Source of the DNA: Afifellaceae bacterium
GTDB taxonomy: Bacteria; Pseudomonadota; Alphaproteobacteria; Rhizobiales; Afifellaceae
DNA: 64,000 nt
NCBI GenBank assembly: GCA_028281235.1
Contig: JANQKG010000010.1
Coordinates: 124,001 to 188,000, forward strand
Direction: 5' to 3'
Shown piece by piece: positions 1-8,627 of the stretch. The first letter of the stretch is position 1. Each line of letters begins with the position of its first letter. A program made the translations under genes and the position numbers. The notes under the pieces were generated by a model, which made no database searches, was not told the DNA's origin, and saw nothing but the letters and a program-made list of their open reading frames with translations.

Positions 1-636
1 GGGCCGGAGGTCGGGCGCGGCTGCGGCGGGCGCGGCATCATCCACGGCTTCGAGCTTCTGGAGAAGCTCGGCTTCCACGATTGGGACTTCGACTACGTCC
101 TGCTGGACTTCCTTGGCGACGTGGTATGCGGCGGCTTCGGCCTGCCGATCGCCCGCGACATGTGCCAGAAGGTCGTGGTCGTCGGCTCCAACGACCTGCA
201 GTCGCTCTACGTCGCCAATAACGTCTGCTCGGCGGTTCAATATTTCCGCAAGCTCGGCGGCAATGTCGGCGTCGCCGGCATGCTCATCAACAAGGACGAC
301 GGCACCGGCGAGGCACAGGCCTTTGCCGCGGCCGCGCAGATCCCCGTCCTCGGCTCCATTCCCCAGCATGAGGACATCCGCCGCAAGAGCGCCAACTACC
401 AGATCATCGGCATCCCCGACGGCGAGTGGGGCGGCCTCTTCACGACGCTTGCGGAGAACCTTGAGGCGGCACCGCCGACGCTGCCGACCCCGCTTTCCCA
501 GGACGAGCTGATCGGCCTCTTCGACACGGAAGAGACCGGCGGCGACTTCCTGCTGGAGCCTGCTGCTCCTGAAGACATGTGCGCGGCTTCAACGCTGAAC
601 AAGCCGTCGCTCGAAGTGATCTACGACACGGTGTGA
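1..636 (+). CDS. bchX: Chlorophyllide a reductase iron protein subunit BchX (3' part)
   Basis: This is the C-terminal 211 residues of the NifH-like ATP-dependent reductase that passes electrons to BchYZ in chlorophyllide a reduction to bacteriochlorophyllide. The frame is open from base 1, so the start, the P-loop and probably bchC lie upstream of the window. Visible are the cluster-ligand region GRGCGGRG (residues 6-13 of the fragment), the switch segment [18 protein letters not shown] with the second cluster cysteine, and the tail ending in YDTV. The distinction from BchL is made by the following bchY and bchZ and by the longer acidic C-terminus. bchY starts 4 bases after the stop. Confidence 0.95.
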   Translation, partial: GPEVGRGCGGRGIIHGFELLEKLGFHDWDFDYVLLDFLGDVVCGGFGLPIARDMCQKVVVVGSNDLQSLYVANNVCSAVQYFRKLGGNVGVAGMLINKDDGTGEAQAFAAAAQIPVLGSIPQHEDIRRKSANYQIIGIPDGEWGGLFTTLAENLEAAPPTLPTPLSQDELIGLFDTEETGGDFLLEPAAPEDMCAASTLNKPSLEVIYDTV

Positions 637-640
637 ACGG

Positions 641-2194
641 ATGAACCAGCACGCTCCGGTCCTGGACGCAGACGCCGCGCCGGTTGAGAAACCGGACGAG
701 GCGGCAGGCGTTGACGGGCTGGGCTGTCATGCCGGTGCCGAGAAGCTGAAGGCATCGGCGAATGCCAGCGGCAATGCGGAGCTGATGCAGCGCCTTGAGG
801 CCGACTACCCGAAGGGCCCGCACGATCAGCCGCAATCGATGTGCCCGGCCTTCGGCTCACTGCGCGTTGGCTTGCGCATGCGCCGCGTGGCGACGATCCT
901 CTCTGGCTCCGCGTGCTGCGTCTATGGCCTGACCTTCACCTCACACTTCTACGGCGCCCGACGCACGGTCGGCTATGTGCCGTTCAATTCCGAGACGCTC
1001 GTCACCGGAAAGCTCTATGAGGATATCCGCGACGCCGTCCACGAGATGGCCGACCCGGACCATTACGACGCAATCGTCGTGACCAATCTGTGCGTGCCCA
1101 CGGCGTCGGGTGTGCCGCTGCAGATGCTCCCCAAGGCGATCGACGGTGTCAGGATCGTCGGCATCGACGTTCCCGGATTCGGCGTGCCGACACACGCCGA
1201 GGCCAAGGACGTGCTGTCTGGCGCGATGCTGAAATACGCTCGCGAAGAGGCGAGCGCCGGCCCTGTGCAGGCGCCGCGCGACGGGATTGAGGAGCGCCCC
1301 ACGGTGACCCTCGTCGGTGAGATGTTCCCCGCCGATCCCGTAATGATCGGCGCCATGCTGGAGCCGCTCGGTCTGGCTGCCGGTCCGGTGGTGCCGGTGC
1401 GCGAGTGGCGTGAACTCTATGCCGCGCTCGATTGCGCGGCTGTCGCCGCCATCCACCCCTTCTACACGGCTTCGTACCGCGAGTTCCAAGCGGCCGGACG
1501 CGACATCGTCGGGTCCGCGCCGGTGGGCGTCGACGGCACCGATGCCTGGCTCGGTGCGATCGGTGAAGCCTGCAATGTGGTGCCGGACAAGATCGCGGCG
1601 GCGCGAAACGCCTTCCTCCCCGCCATCCGCGCAGCGATCGCCGACAATCCGATCAAAGGCCGGATCACGCTGTCGGGCTACGAGGGATCGGAGCTCCTGG
1701 TCGGGCGTCTCCTCGTCGAATGCGGCGCCGACCTGCGCTATGTCGGAAGCGCGTGCCCGCGCACGCCATATTCCGCAGCCGACGCGGCGTGGTTGGAGGA
1801 GCACGGCGTCGTCGTGCGCTTCCGCGCGTCGCTTGAGCAGGACCTGGCGGCGTTCCACGAGTTCCAGCCGGACCTCGCCATCGGCACCACGCCGGTCGTG
1901 CAGAAGGTAAAGGAAGCGGCGACGCCGGGGCTCTACTTCACCAATCTGATCTCGGCGCGCCCGCTGATGGGGCCGGCGGGGCCGGGATCGCTGGCGCAGA
2001 TCATCAATGCGGCGATCGCCAACAAGCCGCGCTTCGACCGCATGTCGGAATTCTTCGACGGCGTGGGAAGCGGCGACAAGGCCGGCGTCTGGGAGGACGT
2101 GCCGCAGGAGCGGCCGCAATTCCGCAAGAAATACGCCGCCAAGACGAAGATCGCGCACAACGCGGTCGATGCCGGGGAGTCGGTCGGATGCTGA
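641..2194 (+). CDS. bchY: Chlorophyllide a reductase subunit Y
   Basis: BchY is one half of the NifDK-like catalytic component of chlorophyllide a oxidoreductase (COR), which with BchZ reduces the C7-C8 bond using electrons from BchX. The 517-residue protein is of family length. Conserved cysteine-containing segments ([45 protein letters not shown]) are seen in its first 170 residues and match the Fe-S ligand regions of the family. It begins 4 bases after bchX and its last 7 bases overlap bchZ, so the three COR genes look translationally coupled. The first 50 residues are poorly conserved low-complexity sequence, and I see no strong ribosome-binding site. Confidence 0.96.
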   Translation: MNQHAPVLDADAAPVEKPDEAAGVDGLGCHAGAEKLKASANASGNAELMQRLEADYPKGPHDQPQSMCPAFGSLRVGLRMRRVATILSGSACCVYGLTFTSHFYGARRTVGYVPFNSETLVTGKLYEDIRDAVHEMADPDHYDAIVVTNLCVPTASGVPLQMLPKAIDGVRIVGIDVPGFGVPTHAEAKDVLSGAMLKYAREEASAGPVQAPRDGIEERPTVTLVGEMFPADPVMIGAMLEPLGLAAGPVVPVREWRELYAALDCAAVAAIHPFYTASYREFQAAGRDIVGSAPVGVDGTDAWLGAIGEACNVVPDKIAAARNAFLPAIRAAIADNPIKGRITLSGYEGSELLVGRLLVECGADLRYVGSACPRTPYSAADAAWLEEHGVVVRFRASLEQDLAAFHEFQPDLAIGTTPVVQKVKEAATPGLYFTNLISARPLMGPAGPGSLAQIINAAIANKPRFDRMSEFFDGVGSGDKAGVWEDVPQERPQFRKKYAAKTKIAHNAVDAGESVGC

Positions 2195-3645
2195 TCCTCG
2201 ATCACGATCGTGCCGGTGGCTATTGGGGAGCGGTCTACGCCTTTACCGCCATCAAGGGCCTGCAAGTCATCATCGACGGCCCGGTCGGCTGCGAGAACCT
2301 GCCGGTCACTTCGGTGCTGCACTACACCGACGCGCTGCCGCCGCACGAACTGCCGATCGTCGTCACCGGGCTTGGCGAGGAGGAGCTCGGACAGACAGGC
2401 ACCGAGCAGGCGATGAAGCGTTCGCGCGACACGCTTGATCCGTCATTGCCCGCCGTCGTGGTGACCGGCTCGATCGCTGAGATGATCGGCGGTGGCGTGA
2501 CGCCGGAAGGCTCCAACATCCAGCGCTTCCTGCCGCGCACCATCGACGAGGATCAATGGCAAAGCGCTGATCGCGCATTGAAGTGGCTGTGGACGGAATA
2601 CGGGCCCAAGAAGGGCCGCGTGCCGGCGCCGAGAGCGCGCAAGGAGGGCGAGAAGCCGCGCGTCAACATCATCGGGCCGATCTACGGCACGTTCAACATG
2701 CCCTCAGACCTCGCCGAGATCCGCCGCCTGGTGGAGGGGATCGGCGCTGAGATCAACATGGTCTTCCCGCTGACCAGCCATCTTGCCGACGTCAAGAAGC
2801 TCGCCGACGCCGACGCCAATATCTGCCTCTACCGCGAGTTCGGCCGCATGCTGTGCGAGGCGCTCGACCGGCCCTACCTGCAGGCGCCGATCGGCATTCA
2901 TTCAACGACCGCCTTCCTTCGTGAACTCGGCGACATGCTCGGCCTCGATCCCGAGCCGTTCATCGAACGGGAGAAGCACACGACGCTGAAGCCGATGTGG
3001 GATCTGTGGCGCTCCGTCACGCAGGATTTCTTCGCCACGGCGAGCTTCGCCATCGTCGCCTCAGAAACCTACGAGCGCGGCATCCGCAACTTCCTCGCCG
3101 ACGAGCTCGGCATGCCGTGCGTGTTCTCCTTCCAGCGCCGCGCTGGCGTGAAGCCGGACAACGCCGCGATCGAAGCAGCGATCCGCGACACGCCGCCGCT
3201 CATCCTGTTCGGTTCCTATAACGAGCGCATGTACCTGGCGCAGTCGGGTAGCCGGGCCATTTACATTCCCGCGTCGTTCCCCGGCGCCATCATCCGCCGC
3301 CACACCGGCACGCCGATGATGGGCTTCAGCGGCGCATCTTATCTGATCCAGGAGGTCTGCAACGGCCTCTTCGATGCCCTGTTCAACATTCTGCCTCTGG
3401 CGAGCGACCTCGATCAGGTCGAGGCAACGCCGGCGCGCGCAGCACGCGACATCGGATGGACGCCGGAGGCGCGCGTGGAGCTCGACGCGCTGGTCGCCGC
3501 CACACCGGTGCTGATCAGGATTTCAGCTGCGAAGCGCATGCGCGACGCTGCCGAGAACGCTGCCAAATCGGATGGATCGAAATCTGTGGGCACGGAGCAC
3601 GTGCGCCGGGCTCGCGACGTCGTTGCGCTCAGTCGCGCCGCTTAA
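2188..3645 (+). CDS. bchZ: Chlorophyllide a reductase subunit Z
   Basis: BchZ is the NifK-like partner of BchY in the dark-operative chlorophyllide a reductase. The 485-residue product starts with [19 protein letters not shown] and carries the conserved [20 protein letters not shown] segment near residue 30 with a cluster-ligand cysteine. The start overlaps bchY by 7 bases. The last 60 residues include an alanine- and charge-rich helical segment typical of the family's end. pufQ follows 51 bases later on the same strand without a visible terminator, so read-through from the bch genes into puf (a superoperon arrangement) is likely. Confidence 0.96.
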   Translation: MLILDHDRAGGYWGAVYAFTAIKGLQVIIDGPVGCENLPVTSVLHYTDALPPHELPIVVTGLGEEELGQTGTEQAMKRSRDTLDPSLPAVVVTGSIAEMIGGGVTPEGSNIQRFLPRTIDEDQWQSADRALKWLWTEYGPKKGRVPAPRARKEGEKPRVNIIGPIYGTFNMPSDLAEIRRLVEGIGAEINMVFPLTSHLADVKKLADADANICLYREFGRMLCEALDRPYLQAPIGIHSTTAFLRELGDMLGLDPEPFIEREKHTTLKPMWDLWRSVTQDFFATASFAIVASETYERGIRNFLADELGMPCVFSFQRRAGVKPDNAAIEAAIRDTPPLILFGSYNERMYLAQSGSRAIYIPASFPGAIIRRHTGTPMMGFSGASYLIQEVCNGLFDALFNILPLASDLDQVEATPARAARDIGWTPEARVELDALVAATPVLIRISAAKRMRDAAENAAKSDGSKSVGTEHVRRARDVVALSRAA

Positions 3646-3696
3646 GGCCGGCCGGAGCGAGCGACGAAGAAGAGGTGAAGCAAAGGAGGGACAAGG

Positions 3697-3936
3697 ATGG
3701 CGAACGCAGACGTCTCAGGTCCTAGGACCGGCCTACGCCTCAGGCCGTCTGAACGCCTGGGCTACCAGATCTTGGTGAAGCTCGCCTTCGTGCTTTGCTT
3801 AGGATTCGTCCTGTTCGAGCGGCTTGCCTCGCGCCGCCGCCCGACAAGTGCCGCAAGCGGTCGTCGCAACGGTTCGGTCATCGCCGAAGCCCGCGCCGCG
3901 GCTCATGCGGCCATCGGCTATGCCTACCTGGCGTAG
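3697..3936 (+). CDS. pufQ: PufQ-like small membrane protein
   Basis: This 79-residue protein sits exactly where pufQ lies in other purple bacteria, between bchZ and pufB. PufQ is a small membrane protein needed for normal bacteriochlorophyll synthesis and is thought to carry or channel pigment intermediates. The sequence shows a soluble N-terminus, one hydrophobic segment (about residues 26-45), a basic stretch just after it (RRRP) and an Ala-rich C-terminus. A strong AAGGAGG ribosome-binding site precedes the ATG. Similarity to known PufQ is low, as is usual for this family, so the call rests mainly on position and architecture. Confidence 0.75.
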   Translation: MANADVSGPRTGLRLRPSERLGYQILVKLAFVLCLGFVLFERLASRRRPTSAASGRRNGSVIAEARAAAHAAIGYAYLA

Positions 3937-3947
3937 CCGACCACCGG

Positions 3948-3972
3948 TTTGCCGGGGTCCAAACCCGGCAAA
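3948..3972 (+). promoter_or_regulatory. Perfect 9-bp hairpin between pufQ and pufB
   Basis: Arms TTTGCCGGG (3948-3956) and CCCGGCAAA (3964-3972) pair perfectly around a 7-base loop. It lies just after the pufQ stop and about 110 bases before pufB, with no T-run. It is best read as an mRNA processing or 5'-stabilising element for the pufBA transcript rather than a terminator. Its function is inferred from position. Confidence 0.6.
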
Positions 3973-4081
3973 ATTGCCGAAGACGGCTCCGGCCCCTCCG
4001 GACGTCGTCGGCGGCACCCGCGCTGTGGCGGGCCAAACCCACGGCTCATGACCGAAAGGCTTAGCAACGGAGGTCATACAG

Positions 4082-4228
4082 ATGGCTGATGGAAACGGCT
4101 CTCTGTCCGGTTGGACAGAGGGGGAAGCCCAAGAATTCCATAAGTATTTCATGCAGGGATCCTTGTACTTCCTCGTCCTGACGCTCATCGCGCATATCCT
4201 GATCTGGATATGGCGTCCGTGGTTCTAG
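4082..4228 (+). CDS. pufB: Light-harvesting LH1 beta subunit
   Basis: This encodes the 48-residue beta polypeptide of the core antenna around the reaction centre. The sequence contains the N-terminal EFHKYFMQGS motif, one transmembrane helix, and AHILIWIWRPWF at the end. His38 is the bacteriochlorophyll ligand, and a Trp lies 9 residues after it as in other LH1 beta chains. A CGGAGG ribosome-binding site precedes the ATG. pufA follows 15 bases later. There is no separate LH2 (pucBA) pair in the window. Confidence 0.97.
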   Translation: MADGNGSLSGWTEGEAQEFHKYFMQGSLYFLVLTLIAHILIWIWRPWF

Positions 4229-4243
4229 GAAAGGAGTGAGATC

Positions 4244-4402
4244 ATGTGGAGAATCTGGCTCCTATTCGACCCACGGAGAGCACTTGTCGGGATTCTGACC
4301 TTTGCTTTCCTAATGGTTCTGCTGAATCATTTTGTGCAGCTCAGCACGGACCGTTACGGGAGCTGGCTCAATGAGCCCCTGGCAGCGGCTAGCAGCGAAT
4401 AG
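4244..4402 (+). CDS. pufA: Light-harvesting LH1 alpha subunit
   Basis: This encodes the 52-residue alpha polypeptide of LH1. MWRIWLLFDPRRALV is the classic N-terminus, and the single transmembrane helix ends with LLNHFVQLSTDRYGSW. His29 is the expected bacteriochlorophyll ligand. Two oddities are visible: Asn rather than a hydrophobic residue precedes the His, and the following Trp (Trp41) is 12 residues after the His instead of the usual 11. An AAAGGAGTGAG ribosome-binding site precedes the ATG. A stable hairpin lies 15 bases after the stop. Confidence 0.97.
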   Translation: MWRIWLLFDPRRALVGILTFAFLMVLLNHFVQLSTDRYGSWLNEPLAAASSE

Positions 4403-4416
4403 CTGCTCGTCCGGCA

Positions 4417-4460
4417 GCAGCGGGCGGACAATCAAGCCCTTAGGGGTGTCTGCCCGCTGC
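4417..4460 (+). promoter_or_regulatory. pufA-pufL intercistronic stabilising hairpin
   Basis: Arms at 4417-4430 and 4447-4460 form a 14-bp stem (one G-T pair) with a 16-base loop, immediately after pufA. A second smaller stem (4464-4469 with 4481-4486) follows. There is no T-run. In Rhodobacter the equivalent hairpin protects the pufBA segment from 3'-5' decay and sets the excess of LH1 over RC subunits. The same role is inferred here. Confidence 0.85.
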
Positions 4461-4517
4461 CAACCGGCGTCTTCGCATGGCGCCGGCTAATCGCCCGATC
4501 TAACGGGGAGAGGTCTG

Positions 4518-5363
4518 ATGGCACTGCTCAGTTTTGAAAGAAAATACCGCGTGCGCGGCGGGACGCTGATCGGCGGTGACCTGTTCGATTATTGGGTGGG
4601 GCCGTTCTATGTGGGGTTCTTCGGGATCACCACGATCTTCTTCACCGTCATCGGAACGGTCCTGATCATCTACGACGCCGCGCTCGGCCCAACCTGGAAC
4701 ATCTGGCGCATATCGGTTGCGCCGCCTGATCTCAGCTACGGCCTTGGGTTCGCTCCCATGCAGGAGGGCGGCATATGGCAGGTCGTCACGATATGCGCCA
4801 TCGGCGCGTTCGTATCGTGGGCTTTGCGGGAGGTTGAAATCTGCCGCAAGCTCGGCATCGGGTATCACGTCCCGATTGCCTTCGGCTTCGCCATCTTCGC
4901 CTATGTGACGCTGGTGGTGTTCCGCCCGCTGCTGCTCGGCGCCTGGGGGCACGGCTTCCCCTACGGCATCTTCAGCCATTTGGACTGGGTGTCGAACGTC
5001 GCCTACCAGCAACTGCACTTTATGTACAACCCGGCGCACATGATCGCGGTGACGTTCTTCTTCACCACGACCCTGGCGCTGGCCATGCATGGCGGACTGA
5101 TCCTGTCGGCGGCCAATCCGGGCAGAAGCCGCGACAAGCCCGGTGAACGTGCTGAGGTGAAGTCACCCGACTACGAGGACGCCTACTTCCGCGACACGAT
5201 CGGTTATTCGATCGGCACGCTCGGCATCCATCGCCTCGGGCTTCTGTTGGCGCTCAACGCCGGCTTCTGGAGCGCCGTGTGCATCGTCATCAGTGGACCA
5301 TTCTGGAGCAAGAGCTGGCCGGAATGGTGGCAATGGTGGCTGGACCTGCCGATCTGGATCTGA
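4518..5363 (+). CDS. pufL: Photosynthetic reaction centre L subunit
   Basis: PufL is the 281-residue L chain of the type II reaction centre, with five transmembrane helices. Numbering aligns without gaps to Rhodobacter sphaeroides L up to residue 200: Glu104, His153, Tyr162, His173, Phe181, His190 and His230-equivalent ligands are present. The striking exception is L168, a His in the familiar L chains, which is Met here (codon at 5022-5024, in [10 protein letters not shown]). The cytoplasmic loop after SAANP is about 7 residues longer than in R. sphaeroides, while the QB residues Glu and Asp (YED) are kept. GGGGAGAGG is the ribosome-binding site. Confidence 0.98.
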   Translation: MALLSFERKYRVRGGTLIGGDLFDYWVGPFYVGFFGITTIFFTVIGTVLIIYDAALGPTWNIWRISVAPPDLSYGLGFAPMQEGGIWQVVTICAIGAFVSWALREVEICRKLGIGYHVPIAFGFAIFAYVTLVVFRPLLLGAWGHGFPYGIFSHLDWVSNVAYQQLHFMYNPAHMIAVTFFFTTTLALAMHGGLILSAANPGRSRDKPGERAEVKSPDYEDAYFRDTIGYSIGTLGIHRLGLLLALNAGFWSAVCIVISGPFWSKSWPEWWQWWLDLPIWI

Positions 5364-5373
5364 GGAAACAGCC

Positions 5374-6351
5374 ATGTCGGAATATCAAAACATCTTCACT
5401 GCCGTTCAGGTCAGGGGGCACCTGGAATACGGGCCGCCACTGCCTGCCGGCGACAGTCCGCGGGCGGGCAAGCCATACTTTGAGTACTGGCTTGGCAAGG
5501 TCGGCAATGCGCAGCTCGGTCCGACCTATCTGGGCGTCATCGGCACGTTGTCGATCGCCCTTGGCGTTGCCGCCATCGTCATCATCGGCCTGAACATGTG
5601 GGCGTCGGTCGGCTGGGATCCGATTGAGTTCGTGCGCCAGCTCTTCTGGCTGGCGCTGGAGCCGCCGCCGGCCGAATATGGCCTGCAGGTCTTCATTCCG
5701 CTCAATGAGGGCGGATGGTGGCTGATCACCGGCTTCCTGCTTACGCTTTCCATCATCCTGTGGTGGGTGCGCATGTATCGGCGCGCGCGTCAGTTGGAGG
5801 TGGGCACGCATGTCGCGTGGGCCTTCGCCTCGGCGATCTGGCTGTTCCTGGTGCTCGGCTTCCTGCGTCCCCTCTTGATGGGAAGCTGGTCGGAAGCGGT
5901 GCCTTTCGGCATCTTCCCGCACCTTGATTGGACGACGGCGTTCTCGCTGCGCTACGGCAATCTGCACTACAATCCCTTCCACTGCCTGGCCATCGTCTTC
6001 CTTTACGGCTCGGTGCTCCTGTTCGCCATGCACGCCGCCACCATTCTGGCGGTCGCCCGTTATGGCGGCGATCGGGAAGTGGAGCAGATCACCGATCGCG
6101 GAACCGCATCGGAGCGCGCCGCGTTGTTCTGGCGCTGGACGATGGGCTTCAACGCAACCATGGAGTCGATCCACCGCTGGGCGTGGTGGTTCGCAGTGCT
6201 GACTCCGCTGACCGGCGGTATCGGCATTCTCCTCACCGGCACAGTCGTCGACAATTGGTACCTGTGGGGTATCAAGCACGGGATCGTCGCACCACTTCCT
6301 GACGTCTTCCCCGGCGTTGTCGACCCGGCACTGTCAGGAGGCGGGCAATGA
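5374..6351 (+). CDS. pufM: Photosynthetic reaction centre M subunit
   Basis: PufM is the 325-residue M chain, partner of PufL. The start [15 protein letters not shown] is the family N-terminus and lies 10 bases after pufL with an AGGAAA site; an earlier in-frame ATG inside pufL is rejected. The bacteriochlorophyll and iron ligands His182, His202, His219, Glu234 and His266-equivalents, Tyr210 and Trp252 are all seen. Position M197, Phe or Tyr in the M chains I know, is His (codon 5965-5967, in GNLHYNPFH). A C-terminal extension of about 20 residues after the usual HG end suits a complex with a bound cytochrome. The stop overlaps pufC (ATGA). Confidence 0.98.
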   Translation: MSEYQNIFTAVQVRGHLEYGPPLPAGDSPRAGKPYFEYWLGKVGNAQLGPTYLGVIGTLSIALGVAAIVIIGLNMWASVGWDPIEFVRQLFWLALEPPPAEYGLQVFIPLNEGGWWLITGFLLTLSIILWWVRMYRRARQLEVGTHVAWAFASAIWLFLVLGFLRPLLMGSWSEAVPFGIFPHLDWTTAFSLRYGNLHYNPFHCLAIVFLYGSVLLFAMHAATILAVARYGGDREVEQITDRGTASERAALFWRWTMGFNATMESIHRWAWWFAVLTPLTGGIGILLTGTVVDNWYLWGIKHGIVAPLPDVFPGVVDPALSGGGQ

Positions 6352-7583
6352 TCAGGCTTTCTGTTCTTTTCGCTATCGGCGCTGTGGTGGCGATAACGAT
6401 TGCCAGCTTCGTCGGCGCCGGCTGGGATCTGCCGCCGGTGGAGACGGAGCAGATCGGCTTCCGCGGCACGGGCATGGTCCAGCACAAGGACGCAGAGGAC
6501 GAGGCGGCGCTGCGCGCCGCCAACGTCGCGCCCGAGCCGCTCTACGAACCCGATCCGTCGGGGGACAAGGCCCGCGACATCTTCGAGAACGTACAAGTGC
6601 TCGGCGACCTGTCGGAGGACCAGTTCCTGCGTCTGAAGGGGGAGATGACGGAGTGGGTTTCGCCGGAAGAGGGCTGCGCCTATTGCCACAATGAGGAGAA
6701 CCTGGCGTCGGACGAGCTCTACACCAAGGTGGTGTCGCGGCGCATGATCCAGATGACCCAGGCGATCAACGAGGATTGGAAGTCGCATGTCCAGGAGACG
6801 GGCGTCACCTGCTACACCTGCCATCGCGGCGAGCCGGTTCCGCCTGAAGTCTGGTATCGCGATCTCGATCCCAAGCCGCAGCCGGGCATCGTCGGTTATC
6901 GCGCCGACCAGAACATAGCGGCGCAGTTCGCCGGCCTGACATCGTTGCCGCAGAATAGCCTGGAGGACTATCTGCTGAACGAAACGCCGATCCGTGTGCA
7001 TTCCAAAACGGCGCTGCCGACCGGCGAGAATGAGACCGGCGTAATGGACGCGGAGCACTCATGGTCGCTCATGATGCACATCTCCGACTCGCTCGGCGTC
7101 AACTGCGTCGCCTGCCACAACACACGCGCCTTCGACGATTGGGACCAGAGCCCACCGCAACGGGTGTCTGCCTGGCACGGCATCCACATGACGCGGTGGC
7201 TCAACACCGATTACCTGACCGGGCTCGGGCCGGTGTTCCCCGACAATCGCAAGGGACCGCATGGCGACGTGTTCAAGGTGGGATGCGCCACCTGTCACGC
7301 CGGCGTGCAGAAGCCGCTTTACGGGGCTCAGATGCTGGCGAACTATCCCTCGCTGCAGACGAAGACCGGTGCAGTGGACGCTCCCGACTTCAGCAGCTAC
7401 GTGGCCGGCGAGACGCAGATGCTCGGAACGCCCATGGCGCCAACCCCGGCGCCGGAGCCAGAACCCGAGCCGGAACCTGAGCCCGAGCCAGAGCCCGAAC
7501 CTGAGCCGGAGCCCGCGCCGGAACCAGAGCCGGAAGCACCGGCCGATAACCAAGAGACGGAGAACCAGGGCACCGCGCAATAG
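6348..7583 (+). CDS. pufC: Reaction-centre tetraheme cytochrome c subunit
   Basis: PufC is the periplasmic cytochrome that re-reduces the photo-oxidised special pair. Four c-type heme sites are present: CAYCH (about residue 110), CYTCH (155), CVACH (253) and CATCH (313). The N-terminal hydrophobic segment (residues 5-24) has no lipobox cysteine, so the protein is probably held by an uncleaved signal anchor rather than lipid. The body ends near residue 360 and is followed by a tail of almost pure Pro-Glu repeats (about residues 365-398, bases 7441-7545) and an acidic end, which is unusual for PufC. Its start overlaps the pufM stop. Confidence 0.97.
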   Translation: MIRLSVLFAIGAVVAITIASFVGAGWDLPPVETEQIGFRGTGMVQHKDAEDEAALRAANVAPEPLYEPDPSGDKARDIFENVQVLGDLSEDQFLRLKGEMTEWVSPEEGCAYCHNEENLASDELYTKVVSRRMIQMTQAINEDWKSHVQETGVTCYTCHRGEPVPPEVWYRDLDPKPQPGIVGYRADQNIAAQFAGLTSLPQNSLEDYLLNETPIRVHSKTALPTGENETGVMDAEHSWSLMMHISDSLGVNCVACHNTRAFDDWDQSPPQRVSAWHGIHMTRWLNTDYLTGLGPVFPDNRKGPHGDVFKVGCATCHAGVQKPLYGAQMLANYPSLQTKTGAVDAPDFSSYVAGETQMLGTPMAPTPAPEPEPEPEPEPEPEPEPEPEPAPEPEPEAPADNQETENQGTAQ

Positions 7584-7664
7584 TGGAGGGCGCGATGCCA
7601 AGGGGCGGCGGCACCTAAACGAACAGACGGGCGACCTCCAGCGCCCGACGACAATAAGCCGCCG

Positions 7665-7698
7665 CCAGCCCCGGGTCTCCCTGGGGCTGGTTCCTTTT
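7665..7698 (+). terminator. Rho-independent terminator of the puf operon
   Basis: Arms CCAGCCCC (7665-7672) and GGGGCTGG (7683-7690) form a perfect 8-bp GC-rich stem with a 10-base loop, followed by TTCCTTTTT. It lies 82 bases after the pufC stop and faces the convergent idi gene. Confidence 0.9.
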
Positions 7699-8022
7699 TG
7701 TCGACGACTTAAGCAGACGCCGACGACCGATGCTTGCGGCGCGATCTTGGAGCGGAGATCGCCATGCGCCCCGTCCGCCCCGGCGTCATCCGCATACCGG
7801 ATTCCAATGCCGGCCGGTCTCAAACTGAGATCACCTGTCTTGAGCGCGGGCATTGAGGCGTCCCGCTGTTTTCCTGGCGCGGCGAACCGTTCCACGGCCA
7901 GGATCGGCTCGATCAGCTTCGATGGCGGATTGAAGCGTCCTGAATTGCGACGCCGACAGATCGCAGCAGCTTCTTCGTAATAGAGACGACCGACGCAACG
8001 ATCGCTGAGGGGGCCGAAAGCC
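7699..8022. other. Intergenic region between puf terminator and idi
   Basis: These 324 bases separate two convergent operons. Open frames here have no ribosome-binding site or recognisable product. I see no RNA gene or promoter. Confidence 0.5.
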
Positions 8023-8544
8023 TCAGAGCTTGAGGTCGGGAAAATGCTCCACGTAGATGCGGAACCACGGCGTGAAGTCGGCGGGCCGCGTAGCGATCTC
8101 CGCACGCAACACCTCTGGCGCGATCCACCGCGTCTCCGCAACCTCGTCAGGGTTGGGGCGGATCGTCAATTCGCCACGCCGCGTCTGTCCAATGAACATC
8201 GTTACCTTCTCATGCTCATGCAGACCATTGCCAACATCAGCTGAATATTCAAACACCCGCGCCTCGGCGAGCGGCAACGTAAAGCCCAGCTCCTCCTGCA
8301 GCCGCCGCGCCGCTGCATCCTCCACAGCCTCGTCCCAATGCGGATGCGAACAGCACGTATTCGCCCATTGCCCGCCGCAATGATACTTGTCGTGCGCGCG
8401 CCGCTGGATCAGCAGCTCCGCTCCGTCAAAGACGAACACTGAGACCGCCAGGTGAAACACCGCGTCAGTATGGGCTTGCATCTTTTCGATCGGGAACAGC
8501 GCACCATTGGCGTCGATCCCCGGGATCATGATGGGCACGTTCAT
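8023..8544 (-). CDS. idi: Isopentenyl-diphosphate delta-isomerase (type I)
   Basis: Idi interconverts isopentenyl and dimethylallyl diphosphate, feeding carotenoid, quinone and phytyl synthesis. The Nudix-type protein shows the catalytic Cys region (GGQWANTCCSHP), the Nudix-like helix with ARRLQEELGF and the metal-binding HEHEKV segment. The ATG at 8544 is preferred (173 residues) because a GGAG lies 11 bases before it; a GTG at 8556 would add four residues but directly abuts the GGAG. It is the last gene of the long minus-strand operon, as idi is also cluster-linked in Rhodobacter. Confidence 0.95.
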   Translation of the reverse strand: MNVPIMIPGIDANGALFPIEKMQAHTDAVFHLAVSVFVFDGAELLIQRRAHDKYHCGGQWANTCCSHPHWDEAVEDAAARRLQEELGFTLPLAEARVFEYSADVGNGLHEHEKVTMFIGQTRRGELTIRPNPDEVAETRWIAPEVLRAEIATRPADFTPWFRIYVEHFPDLKL

Positions 8545-8564
8545 CGACTTGGGCACTCCGGCAC

Positions 8565-8602
8565 GACTGATGGGGCGGCGGCTGGCTGTGCCGCCGTCAG
8601 TC
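8565..8602 (-). promoter_or_regulatory. Hairpin between hemA and idi
   Basis: A perfect 7-bp stem (8576-8582 with 8590-8596) is extended by a second paired block GACTGA/TCAGTC (8565-8570 with 8597-8602). No T-run follows on the minus strand. It sits about 20 bases before the idi start and could attenuate or process the message. Function is inferred. Confidence 0.5.
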
Positions 8603-8627
8603 AGGCTTTATGCCTTGCGAGTTGGCG

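Noticed and set aside
7441-7545. Repetitive DNA that could be taken for a tandem-repeat or CRISPR array
   Set aside because: The period is 6 bases and encodes Pro-Glu in frame with pufC; there are no spacers.
7397-7654. Minus-strand open frame rich in Gly-Ser repeats
   Set aside because: It is the antisense reading of the pufC Pro-Glu repeat and has no ribosome-binding site or independent evidence.
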